A stretch of 64,000 bases of DNA from Streptomyces sp. R44 (lineage in GTDB: Bacteria > Actinomycetota > Actinomycetes > Streptomycetales > Streptomycetaceae), in the NCBI RefSeq assembly GCF_041053105.1, contig NZ_CP163444.1, forward strand, positions 8,154,501 through 8,218,500. Direction: 5' to 3'. Positions 52,739 through 60,631 of this stretch are shown piece by piece. The notes beneath the pieces are model-generated. The model saw nothing but the letters and a program-made list of their open reading frames with translations, did not search any database and was not told the origin of the DNA. The number at the start of each line of letters is the position of its first letter. The stretch's first letter is position 1. A program made the position numbers and the translations under genes.

Positions 52739-55135
52739 ATGGAAGGGCTACCTTTCACTCCTCCCGCCGGGGCGGACGAAGGCGGGCACGTCGGCCCGCC
52801 CCCGGCCGCTTTCGCCCTGCTGGCCGCAGACGGAGTGCTCGTCGGGTGGAGTCGTGAGGCCGAGGCCCTCCTGGGCTATCCCGCCGCTCAGGTACTGGGA
52901 CGCCAGGCGGCGGACCTGCTCGTCACCTCGCCCGCCGATCGCGACGGACCGGAAGAGCGGCCGCCCGATCAGCAGCCGCGGTTCGGTGGGACACGCAGTG
53001 CCGTCGTGGACGCGCGCCACCGCAGCGGACACACCGTCCGTCTCTCGGTGACTCTGAGTCCCCTGATCCCCGCCTCCGACGGGGACCCCACCGGCCTGGC
53101 CCCCTCCGCCGTCCTCATGGCAACCGAGCTGGAGGGGCTGCGCTGGTGGGAGACCCGACAGGCGATGCTGCAGGGGCTCGTGACCCAGTCGCCGGTGACC
53201 CTGGCCATCTACGGCCCCGGCGCGCGCCTCTTGTGGGCCAACGCCTCAAGTGTCCGGGAGCTCGGCGGCGACCTCACGGCATCGCTGGGCCGCTCCATGA
53301 CCGAACTCTTTCCCGGCGACGTCCTCACCACCCAGCATCAGGAGTCGCCCGAGGAGTTCGTCCAGCAGATCCTCGAGACCGGTGAGCCGGTCATCGACGT
53401 GCACTTCCGAGGGCGCGCCCCGGCCGACCCGCGGCGCGAGCGCGTCTGGTCCTCGTCCTATTTCCGCCTCCTCGACGGCCGGGGCGAGCCGGTGGGCGTG
53501 TGCGAACAGTCCATCGACGTCACCGACCACTACCGTGCGCAGCAGCGCCTCGCGCTCCTCGCGGAGGCCGGTGCACGGATCGGGGAGACGCTCGACCCGT
53601 CCAGAACGGCAGCCGAGCTCGCCAAGGTCGCCGTGCCGCAGTACGCCGACGCCGTACTGGTCGACGTGGCGGCCGAGGTGCTCGAGGGGGAGGAGCCGAA
53701 GCCTGCCACGGAATGGGGCCTGGTCCGCATGGCCGATTCCGACGGAGAACCCTCCCGGGTGGGCGAGCGGGTCGCGTACGCCGTCGGATCGGCGCAGGCC
53801 GAGGGCCTGACCGGGGGGCGTACGACCGCGGACGCCGTGGTCGCGCCGACACGACTGTACGTTCCGCTGATCGTGCGGGGGACGCCCTTGGGCCTTGTCA
53901 CCTTCGTGCGGGGCGACGACTCGGAACCCTTCGACGACGGCGATCGGGCGGTGGCGGAGGAGCTGGCGTCGCGGACCGCCGTGTGCATCGACAACGCCCG
54001 GCGGTACCGCCGGGAGCGCACCGCCGCGTTCATGCTCCAGCGCAGTCTGCTGCCACGGTCGCTGCCCGAGCTGAGCGCGGTCGAGGCGGCCAGTCGCTAC
54101 CTGCCGGCCGACAGCCACCTCGGCGCCGGCGGGGACTGGTTCGACGTCATCCCGCTGTCCGGCGCACGTGTCGGACTCGTCGTGGGGGACGTCGTCGGCC
54201 ACGGGCTGGGAGCCGCTGCCACCATGGGGCGCTTGCGCGCCATGGTGCGCACCCTCGCCGAGCTGGACCTCGCGCCCGACGAACTCCTGGCCCGGCTGAA
54301 CGACCAGGTCGGCAAGGACGCGTCGGACCAGAACGTGAAGGGCTCGGAGGACAGTGGCGCCGTCGGAGCGACGTGCGTCTACGGGATCTACGATCCGGCT
54401 TCCCGTACGAGTACCTGGGCGGCCGCGGGACACCTTCCGCCGGCTGTGGTGCAGCCGCACGGTCCTGTCAGCTTCCTTCGTCTGCCACCGGGTCCTCCGC
54501 TGGGCGTGGGACGGCTTCCGTACGAGGGCGCGGAAGTGGCGCTCGCCCCGGGAAGCATGGTCGTCCTGTTCACCGACGGCCTCGTGGAGGCCCGGGGGCA
54601 GGGCGTCGACGTGGGGTTGGCCCGCTTGGCGGCTGTACTCGGGGAGCAGCGGGGATCGTCGTCCGACCTGTTGTGCGCCCAGATCGTCGCGGAGCTGGCG
54701 TCGGACCATGTGCGGGACGACGCGACGCTCCTTGTCGTGCGTACCCGTGCGCTGGACACTCGCCAGGTGGCGGCCTGGGAGCTGCCCTCGGACCCCGCGC
54801 TCGTCGCACGCGCACGGTCGATGGCCGCCGAACAGCTCGGGCGGTGGGGACTGGACGATCTGGTCTTCACCACGGAGCTGGTGGTCAGCGAACTGGTCAC
54901 CAACGCGATCCGTCACGCCTCCGGCCCGATCGGTCTGCGCCTGATCCGGGACCGTTCTCTCATCTGCGAGGTCTCCGACTCGCAGCACACCTCACCGCAC
55001 GCCCGCTACGCCGGCAACGACGAGGAGGGCGGACGTGGACTGTTCATGGTCGCCCAGCTCACCGAGCACTGGGGTACGCGTTACATGCCGACAGGCAAGA
55101 CGATCTGGGCGGAACAGGCCTTGCCCGTGCCGTGA
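52739..55135 (+). CDS. PAS-GAF-SpoIIE phosphatase fused to an RsbW-type kinase domain
   Basis: A 798-residue soluble signalling protein. Order: PAS (about 20-110, VLVGWSREAEALLGYPAAQV), second PAS (about 130-255, TLAIYGPGARLLWANASS), GAF (about 270-420), SpoIIE/PP2C phosphatase (about 440-650, GAGGDWFDVIPLSGARVGLV with metal-binding Asp residues, VLFTDGLVEAR) and a C-terminal HATPase (about 665-798, ELVVSELVTNAIRHASG). Such proteins control anti-sigma/anti-anti-sigma switching in Streptomyces. The phosphatase and opposing kinase domains in one chain suggest self-contained regulation. ATG 52739 has GGAAGG upstream. Confidence 0.88.
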   Translation: MEGLPFTPPAGADEGGHVGPPPAAFALLAADGVLVGWSREAEALLGYPAAQVLGRQAADLLVTSPADRDGPEERPPDQQPRFGGTRSAVVDARHRSGHTVRLSVTLSPLIPASDGDPTGLAPSAVLMATELEGLRWWETRQAMLQGLVTQSPVTLAIYGPGARLLWANASSVRELGGDLTASLGRSMTELFPGDVLTTQHQESPEEFVQQILETGEPVIDVHFRGRAPADPRRERVWSSSYFRLLDGRGEPVGVCEQSIDVTDHYRAQQRLALLAEAGARIGETLDPSRTAAELAKVAVPQYADAVLVDVAAEVLEGEEPKPATEWGLVRMADSDGEPSRVGERVAYAVGSAQAEGLTGGRTTADAVVAPTRLYVPLIVRGTPLGLVTFVRGDDSEPFDDGDRAVAEELASRTAVCIDNARRYRRERTAAFMLQRSLLPRSLPELSAVEAASRYLPADSHLGAGGDWFDVIPLSGARVGLVVGDVVGHGLGAAATMGRLRAMVRTLAELDLAPDELLARLNDQVGKDASDQNVKGSEDSGAVGATCVYGIYDPASRTSTWAAAGHLPPAVVQPHGPVSFLRLPPGPPLGVGRLPYEGAEVALAPGSMVVLFTDGLVEARGQGVDVGLARLAAVLGEQRGSSSDLLCAQIVAELASDHVRDDATLLVVRTRALDTRQVAAWELPSDPALVARARSMAAEQLGRWGLDDLVFTTELVVSELVTNAIRHASGPIGLRLIRDRSLICEVSDSQHTSPHARYAGNDEEGGRGLFMVAQLTEHWGTRYMPTGKTIWAEQALPVP

Positions 55136-55180
55136 CGGCCCCGCGCCGCCATGGGGCGACACCTCGCCCGCGGGCACGGC

Positions 55181-56272
55181 TCATGGCGTGTCCAGGCGCA
55201 CGGCCAAGGCGGCGATGTCGTCGTCGAGGCTTCCTCTGCTGTGACGGAGCAGGTCGTGGTGCAGCGCCGTGAGCAGATCACGGGGAGGTGTGGGGGGCTG
55301 TCGGCGCATCCACGCTGTCAACGGGAAGAACTCGCCGTCCCGGGCGCGGGTTTCGGCGATCCCGTCCGTATAGAGGAGGAGAAGTTCGCCGGGCGCGAAG
55401 CCGAAGGCGTCCGCACGGTACTCGTCGCCGATCAGTTCCGCGAGGCTGAGCAGAGGCGAGGGGACGGACGGTTCGAGGATGCGCACGTCCTTGAAGCCGT
55501 GGATCAAGGGCGGGGGATGTCCGCAGTTCACGATGGTGATGTGGCTGCCCTGATGCGGGATCTCGACGAGCAGCGCGGTGGCGAAGCGTTCCATCGGTGC
55601 CTCGGGAGGATGGGCGGCGTTGTGCCGGGCACAGCTGGCGTCGAGCCTGCGGGCGACGTCGGCCATGGAGGCCTCGCCGTGCGCGGCCTCCCGGAAGGCG
55701 TTGACGATCGCCGCGGCGGCCCCCACCGCCGGCAGGCCTTTGCCCCGTACGTCGCCGATGAGCAGCCGTACCCCGTACGGCGTGTCCATCACCTCGTAGA
55801 AGTCCCCGCCGATGCGGGCCTCCGCGGCGGCCGCGAGGTACAGCGATTCGATCTCGACGTTCCGGAAACGGTGCGGCAGGGGCCGCAGCACCACCTGCTG
55901 GGCCGCGTCGGCGACGAGCCGTACCTGAAACAGCGTGCGCTCCCGTTGGAGCCGGACATGGCTTCCGTACGCGGCGGCCACGGTGACCGCGATGATCCCC
56001 CCGCACGTCCACCACGTACCGAGATCGGGGAAGACCAGGCTGAGGCCGATCATCAGCAGCAGGCAGACGGTCCCGAGGAGGACGGTCGGGAGGACCGGCC
56101 ACATGGAGGCGGCCAGGGCCGGCGCCGCGGGCAGGAGGCGGCTGAAGGCCAGCTCCGGCGGAGTGGCGTAGGCCAGGCTGGCGATCACGACGGTCAGAAT
56201 CACCGGCGACAGCCGCACGAGCCTGCCGTAGCCGTGGCTCCGACGGAGCCACGGCCGTCCGGACTCGATCAT
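55181..56272 (-). CDS. Membrane-anchored SpoIIE-type PP2C phosphatase
   Basis: About 363 residues from ATG 56272; an upstream in-frame ATG at 56341 adds 23 residues. Three to four membrane spans occupy about residues 15-105 (VILTVVIASLAYATPP, LGTVCLLLMIGLSLVF, GGIIAVTVAAAYG). The phosphatase domain follows, with GGDFYEVMDTPYGVRLLIGDVRGKG in parts around residue 150 and LLLLYTDGIAETR near the end. It would dephosphorylate an anti-anti-sigma factor in response to a membrane signal. It converges with the PAS-GAF phosphatase gene. No sensor domain is visible apart from the membrane part. Confidence 0.88.
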   Translation of the reverse strand: MIESGRPWLRRSHGYGRLVRLSPVILTVVIASLAYATPPELAFSRLLPAAPALAASMWPVLPTVLLGTVCLLLMIGLSLVFPDLGTWWTCGGIIAVTVAAAYGSHVRLQRERTLFQVRLVADAAQQVVLRPLPHRFRNVEIESLYLAAAAEARIGGDFYEVMDTPYGVRLLIGDVRGKGLPAVGAAAAIVNAFREAAHGEASMADVARRLDASCARHNAAHPPEAPMERFATALLVEIPHQGSHITIVNCGHPPPLIHGFKDVRILEPSVPSPLLSLAELIGDEYRADAFGFAPGELLLLYTDGIAETRARDGEFFPLTAWMRRQPPTPPRDLLTALHHDLLRHSRGSLDDDIAALAVRLDTP

Positions 56273-56584
56273 GAATCCCAGAGTATCCGCGCGGGGCGCG
56301 CTCAGCGACGTGACGGCCGGGCCCCGGGTGCGACGGAGCACGCCTGGCGGCGCGCGAGGGCGCGACCGCGTGAGGCGTCACTGACTCACAGGAACCGTGA
56401 GGTCACGGACGGTCCCATCCGGATCGCCCCTGCCGCCCGAAGCCGCTCTTCGGCCCGTGCCGAGCTCTCGGCGAGAGCGCGCGCGACCGAAGGCGGCGGG
56501 ACGACCCGGTCGGCCCCGCGTAGGCCCTTACCGAGTTCCGCGATGCTGTGATGCTGTGCGGAGGACAGGTACGGAGCGGGAGGA

Positions 56585-57343
56585 TCAGGCCACGCCGTCC
56601 TGCCACCACCAGGACTGCGACCCGTAGGGGTACTCGACCCGGGAGTCGACGTGCTGCCACGAGACCGTGTAGGTCTCCAGGCCCGAGTACCCGCAGGTCT
56701 CGGCCTTCTGGTAGATGGTCTTCGTGGACAGGCCGGAGACGGCGACATCCGCGGCGATTCCGTACAGGTGCATGGAGTTGGCGGCACCACCCACCGATGC
56801 GTTGTGGGAGATGCTGCGGAATCCGGAGTTGACCGTGACGGCCAGGTCGCCGCACTTCTTGCGCAGCGCCTCCAGCTTGTACATGTTGCGGCGCACGTTC
56901 TCCTTGACGGTCGTGGCGCTCACCTTGCCACCCGAGAAGCCGGAGCCGTCCTTGCTCTCGAACTCGGAGAAGTCGAAGTGCGCGGTCGATCCGTCGGAGC
57001 TCTCCAGGGCGTTGAGCCGGCTGAACGTCTGCGCCCCCGCCACACCGTCCACGGTGAGCCCGTACGCGGCCTGGAACCGGCGCAGCGCGGCCTCGGTGCC
57101 GGGACCGAAGGCGCCGTCCACGGAGACGTAGGTCTGCTGGGCCGAGCCGGCGGCCCAGCCGGCGATCCGTATCTGGAGCTCCTTGACGGCGTCACCGCTG
57201 GAGCCCTGGGAGAGCTGTGAGGGCCAGCTGTAGGCGGCGGCCGGACCGGCGAGGGCCAGGCCGGTGCCGACGGCCAGACCGGTGGCGGCCACCGCGCCGG
57301 CACCGTAGCGTAGCAGCGAGCGTCGGGAGAGGTCGGATGTCAT
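56585..57343 (-). CDS. Secreted peptidoglycan-binding M15-type peptidase
   Basis: A 252-residue exported protein. A twin-arginine signal (SRRSLLRYGAG, ending PAAAYSW) is followed by a peptidoglycan-binding domain (about 45-112, FGPGTEAALRRFQAAYGL) and a C-terminal M15/VanY-like metallopeptidase domain (about 130-252). Zinc ligands appear in SMHLYGIAADV (His and Asp) and WQHVDSR (His). It probably cuts peptide cross-links in the wall. It lies 17 bases downstream of another peptidoglycan-binding gene in one operon. The 56342-56584 stretch behind it holds no gene I can support. Confidence 0.88.
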   Translation of the reverse strand: MTSDLSRRSLLRYGAGAVAATGLAVGTGLALAGPAAAYSWPSQLSQGSSGDAVKELQIRIAGWAAGSAQQTYVSVDGAFGPGTEAALRRFQAAYGLTVDGVAGAQTFSRLNALESSDGSTAHFDFSEFESKDGSGFSGGKVSATTVKENVRRNMYKLEALRKKCGDLAVTVNSGFRSISHNASVGGAANSMHLYGIAADVAVSGLSTKTIYQKAETCGYSGLETYTVSWQHVDSRVEYPYGSQSWWWQDGVA

Positions 57344-57360
57344 GATCAAGTCCTCTTCTT

Positions 57361-58122
57361 CTAGTACCAGTTGTGGGACTGCCAGAAGGACCACGCCACG
57401 CACGGGGTGCCGTACCGCGACTTGATGTAGTCGAGGCCCCACTCGATCTGGGTGGCCGGGTTGGTCTGCCAGTCCGCTCCCGCTACGGCCATCTTGTCGC
57501 CGGGCAGGGCCTGCGGGATGCCGTAGGCGCCGGACGAGGGATTCGTGGCGTACACCTTCCAGGTGCTCTCGCGGATCCAGAGGTTGTCCAGGCAGTCGAA
57601 CTGGCCGCTCACGGACCAGCCGTGCTCGGTGATCTTCCACTGGGCGGTGATCTTCACGGTGCGGGCGACGTGCATCGCGTTCATGGTCGCGGGGCCGGTG
57701 ATGCCGTCGGCGGACAGGCCGTTCGCCTGCTGCCAGGCCGTCACCTTGGACTTGGTGCCGTCGCCGTAGGCGCCGTCGGCGGTCGTGCCGACCTTGCGCT
57801 GTACCTCCATCACCTTGTTGTGCAGGGCGAGTTCGGTGCGACTGCCGTAGTCGCCGTCCTCGGCCAGTCCGTTGTCGTGCTGGAAGGAACGGACCGCGGT
57901 GCTGGTCTGGGAGCCGTAGACGCCGTCGATGCCGCTGTACGGCAGGTAGCCGATCCCCGCGAGATTGCGCTGGAGCCAGGTGGTGGAGTCCAGGGCGTGT
58001 GCGGGGGCCGAGGGCGCCAGCAGGGCGACCAGGGCGGCGAACAGCACGAGTGCCGCGCGGGCGACGGGCAGCCGGGGGGCCGACACCCGGGAGGCCGGAA
58101 GGGTCGTACCGATGGGTATCAC
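57361..58122 (-). CDS. Secreted protein with two peptidoglycan-binding domains and a transglycosylase-like C-terminus
   Basis: About 253 residues. GTG 58122 has AAGGA about 7 bases upstream. The signal peptide ends SAPAHAL. Two peptidoglycan-binding domains follow (about 47-100, GYLPYSGIDGVYGSQTSTAV; about 103-155, TTADGAYGDGTKSKV). The rest (about 165-253) resembles the lysozyme-like fold of small transglycosylases, with IRESTWKVYATNPSSGAYGI, split at ESTWK, and the AWSFWQSHNWY end. It is first in the operon and its leader contains a large palindrome and a hairpin. Confidence 0.85.
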   Translation of the reverse strand: MIPIGTTLPASRVSAPRLPVARAALVLFAALVALLAPSAPAHALDSTTWLQRNLAGIGYLPYSGIDGVYGSQTSTAVRSFQHDNGLAEDGDYGSRTELALHNKVMEVQRKVGTTADGAYGDGTKSKVTAWQQANGLSADGITGPATMNAMHVARTVKITAQWKITEHGWSVSGQFDCLDNLWIRESTWKVYATNPSSGAYGIPQALPGDKMAVAGADWQTNPATQIEWGLDYIKSRYGTPCVAWSFWQSHNWY

Positions 58123-58155
58123 TCCGAGTCCTTGTCTTCGCGGGTCGATGCCGAT

Positions 58156-58209
58156 GTCTCGACGCAAGCACGTCGAGACGGCCAAGTCGCATGTATACAA
58201 GCGACTTGG
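58156..58209 (-). promoter_or_regulatory. Hairpin plus 28-base palindrome before the wall-hydrolase operon
   Basis: Two adjoining inverted repeats lie 34-87 bases upstream of the start. 58156-58179 has 9-base arms (GTCTCGACG) and a 6-base loop. 58182-58209 has 9-base arms (CCAAGTCGC) around TGTATACA, itself a palindrome, so 26 of 28 bases are symmetrical. TGTATACA cores are common in GntR-family operators. The remaining 58210-58464 contains a short tandem repeat but no gene. Confidence 0.6.
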
Positions 58210-58276
58210 GGGCTGAAGCCATGGTGCGTCCGGGGTCCGTGGTGCGGAGCCCGTTGGGAGCGATACGGGACGGGCC

Positions 58277-58303
58277 GGGACGCGCGGGACGCGCGGGACG
58301 CGC
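58277..58303. repeat. Short tandem repeat, three copies of a 9-mer
   Basis: GGGACGCGC is present three times in a row, in the non-coding region before the DUF2165-like gene. No function is evident. Confidence 0.6.
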
Positions 58304-58464
58304 GGGGCGGAGGGGACGGGAAGGTGCGGGACGGATTGCCCTAACAGGCGCGAGGCCCCTCGTCCACAGAGCGAACGGTGCCGTACTGAAGGCCGCGCAA
58401 GCGGGGAAGGGACGGTTCGACCCGCGGTCCAAGCGCCTGCGGGACGACGAGGGAGGACACGTCC

Positions 58465-59073
58465 ATGGCACAGGCCCATCGGCCGACCGGCACCAACTCC
58501 GACGACCGTGCCCCAGGGACGGGAACGGGAACGGGAACGGCCACCCGGCGGAACTGGCTTCTCCGGCTGGGCGCGCCGCCCGTCGCGGCGGCCGCGCTGA
58601 CGGCGACCGTCGCGCTCTCCATGACCTCGGTCGCCTTCGGGAACATCACGGACTTCGGGACGAACCAGCAGTTCGTCCAGCACGTCCTGAGCATGGACAC
58701 CACGTTCAAGGACCCCGACCTGATGTGGCGTGCGATCGAATCCCCCGCCCTGCAGAACGCCGCCTACGTGGCCGTCATCGTCTGGGAGACACTGGCCGCG
58801 CTGGTCCTCCTCGCCGCTACCTGGTTCTGGGTCACGGGACTGCGTCATGACGTGTACGAGCGCGCCCGGGCGGCAAGCACCGTGGGCCTGGCGATGGTGC
58901 TGCTCCTCTTCGGAGCGGGCTTCCTGGCGATCGGCGGCGAGTGGTTCGCCATGTGGCAGTCGTCCGACTGGAACGGTCTGGACGCCGCGGCCCGCAACGT
59001 CGCCCTGGCCGCCTTCACGCTCCTCGTGGTGCACCTGCCCGGTGTTCGCCGGGCGGATGCCGAACGGACCTGA
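58465..59073 (+). CDS. Predicted integral membrane protein (DUF2165-like)
   Basis: A 202-residue membrane protein. GGGAGGA lies about 8 bases before the ATG. A hydrophilic N-terminal tail with a Gly/Thr repeat (GTGTGTGTATRR) precedes four hydrophobic segments (about 36-58, 94-118, 138-160, 175-190). NITDFGTNQQFVQHVLSMDT and WRAIESPALQNAAYVAVIVW are the soluble loop and second span, resembling DUF2165 small membrane proteins. Function unknown. Confidence 0.75.
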   Translation: MAQAHRPTGTNSDDRAPGTGTGTGTATRRNWLLRLGAPPVAAAALTATVALSMTSVAFGNITDFGTNQQFVQHVLSMDTTFKDPDLMWRAIESPALQNAAYVAVIVWETLAALVLLAATWFWVTGLRHDVYERARAASTVGLAMVLLLFGAGFLAIGGEWFAMWQSSDWNGLDAAARNVALAAFTLLVVHLPGVRRADAERT

Positions 59074-59173
59074 CGCGCCCCGCACCGTACGGCGTCAGGG
59101 GAGGAGATCGCGGACTACTGAGGCGCGCGAGCCGACTCGGTCTGCGCGGGGCTTCCGTGGCTAGAGTGCCCGC

Positions 59174-59812
59174 GTGAGTACACGCGGGTCCCGGGGGCCT
59201 TACACCAAGACCGCCGCCAGGCGACAGGAGATCCTCGACGCCGCCCTCGCGGCCTACGCCGAAGCCGGCAGTCGAGGGGTGTCGGTGCGGGACATCGCCC
59301 AACGGGTGGGGATGACCGACGCGGGCGTGCTGCACCACTTCGGCAGCCGTGAGGCGCTGCTCACCGCCGTCGTCGAAGCGCGCGACACCGCCGCCTTGGC
59401 GGCGTACACCCCGGAGACCGTGCTGTGGCGGACCGAGCTGCTCGCCGAGAACGCCGCCACGCCCGGCCTGGTCAAACTGTTCCTGGACATCGCGGCCGCG
59501 GCCGCGGACCCGGACCATCCGGGACACGCCTTCTTCACCGAGCGCTACCGGGGGCTGCGGCAGCAGATCGCGGCCCTGTTGCTCGCCGGTCCGCCCGCGG
59601 GGACGGAGGACGCCGGCCCCGAGTCCGCGCGCGACGCCGACTGGGCCGCCCGGATCCTGCTCGCCGCGACGGACGGCCTCCAGCTCCAGTGGCTGCTCGA
59701 GCCCTCCATCGACATGGCCGGCGACATCGGGCGGCTGCGCGACGTGCTGCTGGAGGCCCTGCGCGAGGACGGTGGCGCGGGGCCGGGCCCCGCACCTCAG
59801 CCGAAGGAGTAG
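59174..59812 (+). CDS. TetR family transcriptional regulator
   Basis: A 212-residue repressor. GTG start. The helix-turn-helix is SVRDIAQRVGMTDAGVLHHFG around residues 38-57. The ligand domain is typical. Its 3' end overlaps the converging RsbW-like gene by 16 bases, so no terminator separates them. Target not evident; the preceding membrane protein gene is a candidate. Confidence 0.88.
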   Translation: MSTRGSRGPYTKTAARRQEILDAALAAYAEAGSRGVSVRDIAQRVGMTDAGVLHHFGSREALLTAVVEARDTAALAAYTPETVLWRTELLAENAATPGLVKLFLDIAAAAADPDHPGHAFFTERYRGLRQQIAALLLAGPPAGTEDAGPESARDADWAARILLAATDGLQLQWLLEPSIDMAGDIGRLRDVLLEALREDGGAGPGPAPQPKE

Positions 59813-60303
59813 TCGGCGCCGGAGCGGTCGGCGCCCGAGGCGAGCGTCGCGGCCACGCGTGTGCCGCCTGCCGTGCGGACGACCGCGCAGTCCGTGGTGT
59901 AGGCCCCGACCAGGTCCATGCCGCGGCCGCAGCACGCCTCGACGCCGTCGCCGGGGAGGCGGGTGCGCCACCGGCCGCGGTCGTGGACCTGGACCGTGAC
60001 CGTCCGGTCGCCGGCCGTGAGGAGCACGGCGACGTCGGGGCTGCCGCTGTGGCGGACCACGTTGGCGACGAGTTCGGTGACGACGACGGCCAGGGCCTCG
60101 TCGGCCCGGCCGTCCAGGTTCCATCGGCGGGCCGTGTCCCTGGCGAAGTGCCGGAGCGCAGGGACCGCCTCCGCCGTCGCGGCCATGACGGACACGGCCC
60201 GCCGTGTGCCGTGGAGGCCTGGGCCGGGCTGGTGGGGGATGGCGTTCGGCGAGAGGCCGGGTGTGTTGGTCCGCACGGCTGCGGGGGAGGCGGGGGTGGG
60301 CAT
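59797..60303 (-). CDS. RsbW-like ATP-binding protein (anti-sigma kinase family)
   Basis: A 168-residue HATPase protein. AAGGAG lies 9 bases before the ATG. The N box is ELVANVVRHSG and the G box CCGRGMDLVGAY, with VTVQVHDRG between. Streptomyces has many such orphan proteins that act in sigma-factor or developmental switching. The first 40 residues are Pro-rich and variable. The promoter region contains the small inverted repeat CCAAA-AC-TTTGG near 60379-60390. Confidence 0.85.
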   Translation of the reverse strand: MPTPASPAAVRTNTPGLSPNAIPHQPGPGLHGTRRAVSVMAATAEAVPALRHFARDTARRWNLDGRADEALAVVVTELVANVVRHSGSPDVAVLLTAGDRTVTVQVHDRGRWRTRLPGDGVEACCGRGMDLVGAYTTDCAVVRTAGGTRVAATLASGADRSGADYSFG

Positions 60304-60557
60304 GTGGGGGGCTCCTTGCGCCTGTGGGGGAGGGGCGCGGCCGACGGCTGGAAACCGTCCGTAAAGCGACAGTAAGTCCCAAAACTTTGGATGTCTAGGT
60401 TTTCGTGTCATCGACCCTCCAGCTGTGGAGCTCCGCGGCCGGAGGTCCAGGTGAGGGTGGGGGCGGGAGCAGGGTGCGGGTGTCCGGCGCCGCGGCGGGG
60501 CGGCGCGGGCGGCGAGGGTCCCCTTGACGTGAGCCCGACAAGTCGCTGAACTGGTCA

Positions 60558-60586
60558 AGTGGTGTAGACCATTGGTCTAGGCCAGC
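60558..60586 (+). promoter_or_regulatory. Two overlapping DasR-type (dre) operators
   Basis: AGTGGTGTAGACCATT (60558-60573) and ATTGGTCTAGGCCAGC (60571-60586) match the DasR consensus AsTGGTCTAGACCAsT at about 14 and 13 of 16 positions. They precede the hexosaminidase gene, and an upstream TTGACG (60524-60529) could be the -35 element. DasR is the GntR-family repressor of N-acetylglucosamine and chitin genes in Streptomyces. Confidence 0.75.
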
Positions 60587-60631
60587 CCTCTGTTTGTGGT
60601 GGGTCCCCTCCCTGCTCCGATCGAGGTTCCC

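Noticed and set aside
52277-55135. Starting the PAS-GAF-phosphatase protein at 52277 (952 residues)
   Set aside because: About 75 codons before 52739 are Arg-rich and look non-coding in that frame; ATG 52739 directly precedes the first PAS domain.
55181-56341. A palindrome (GTGGCTC/GAGCCAC, about 56234-56252) as an operator
   Set aside because: It lies inside the coding sequence of the membrane phosphatase, so chance or coding constraint is more likely.
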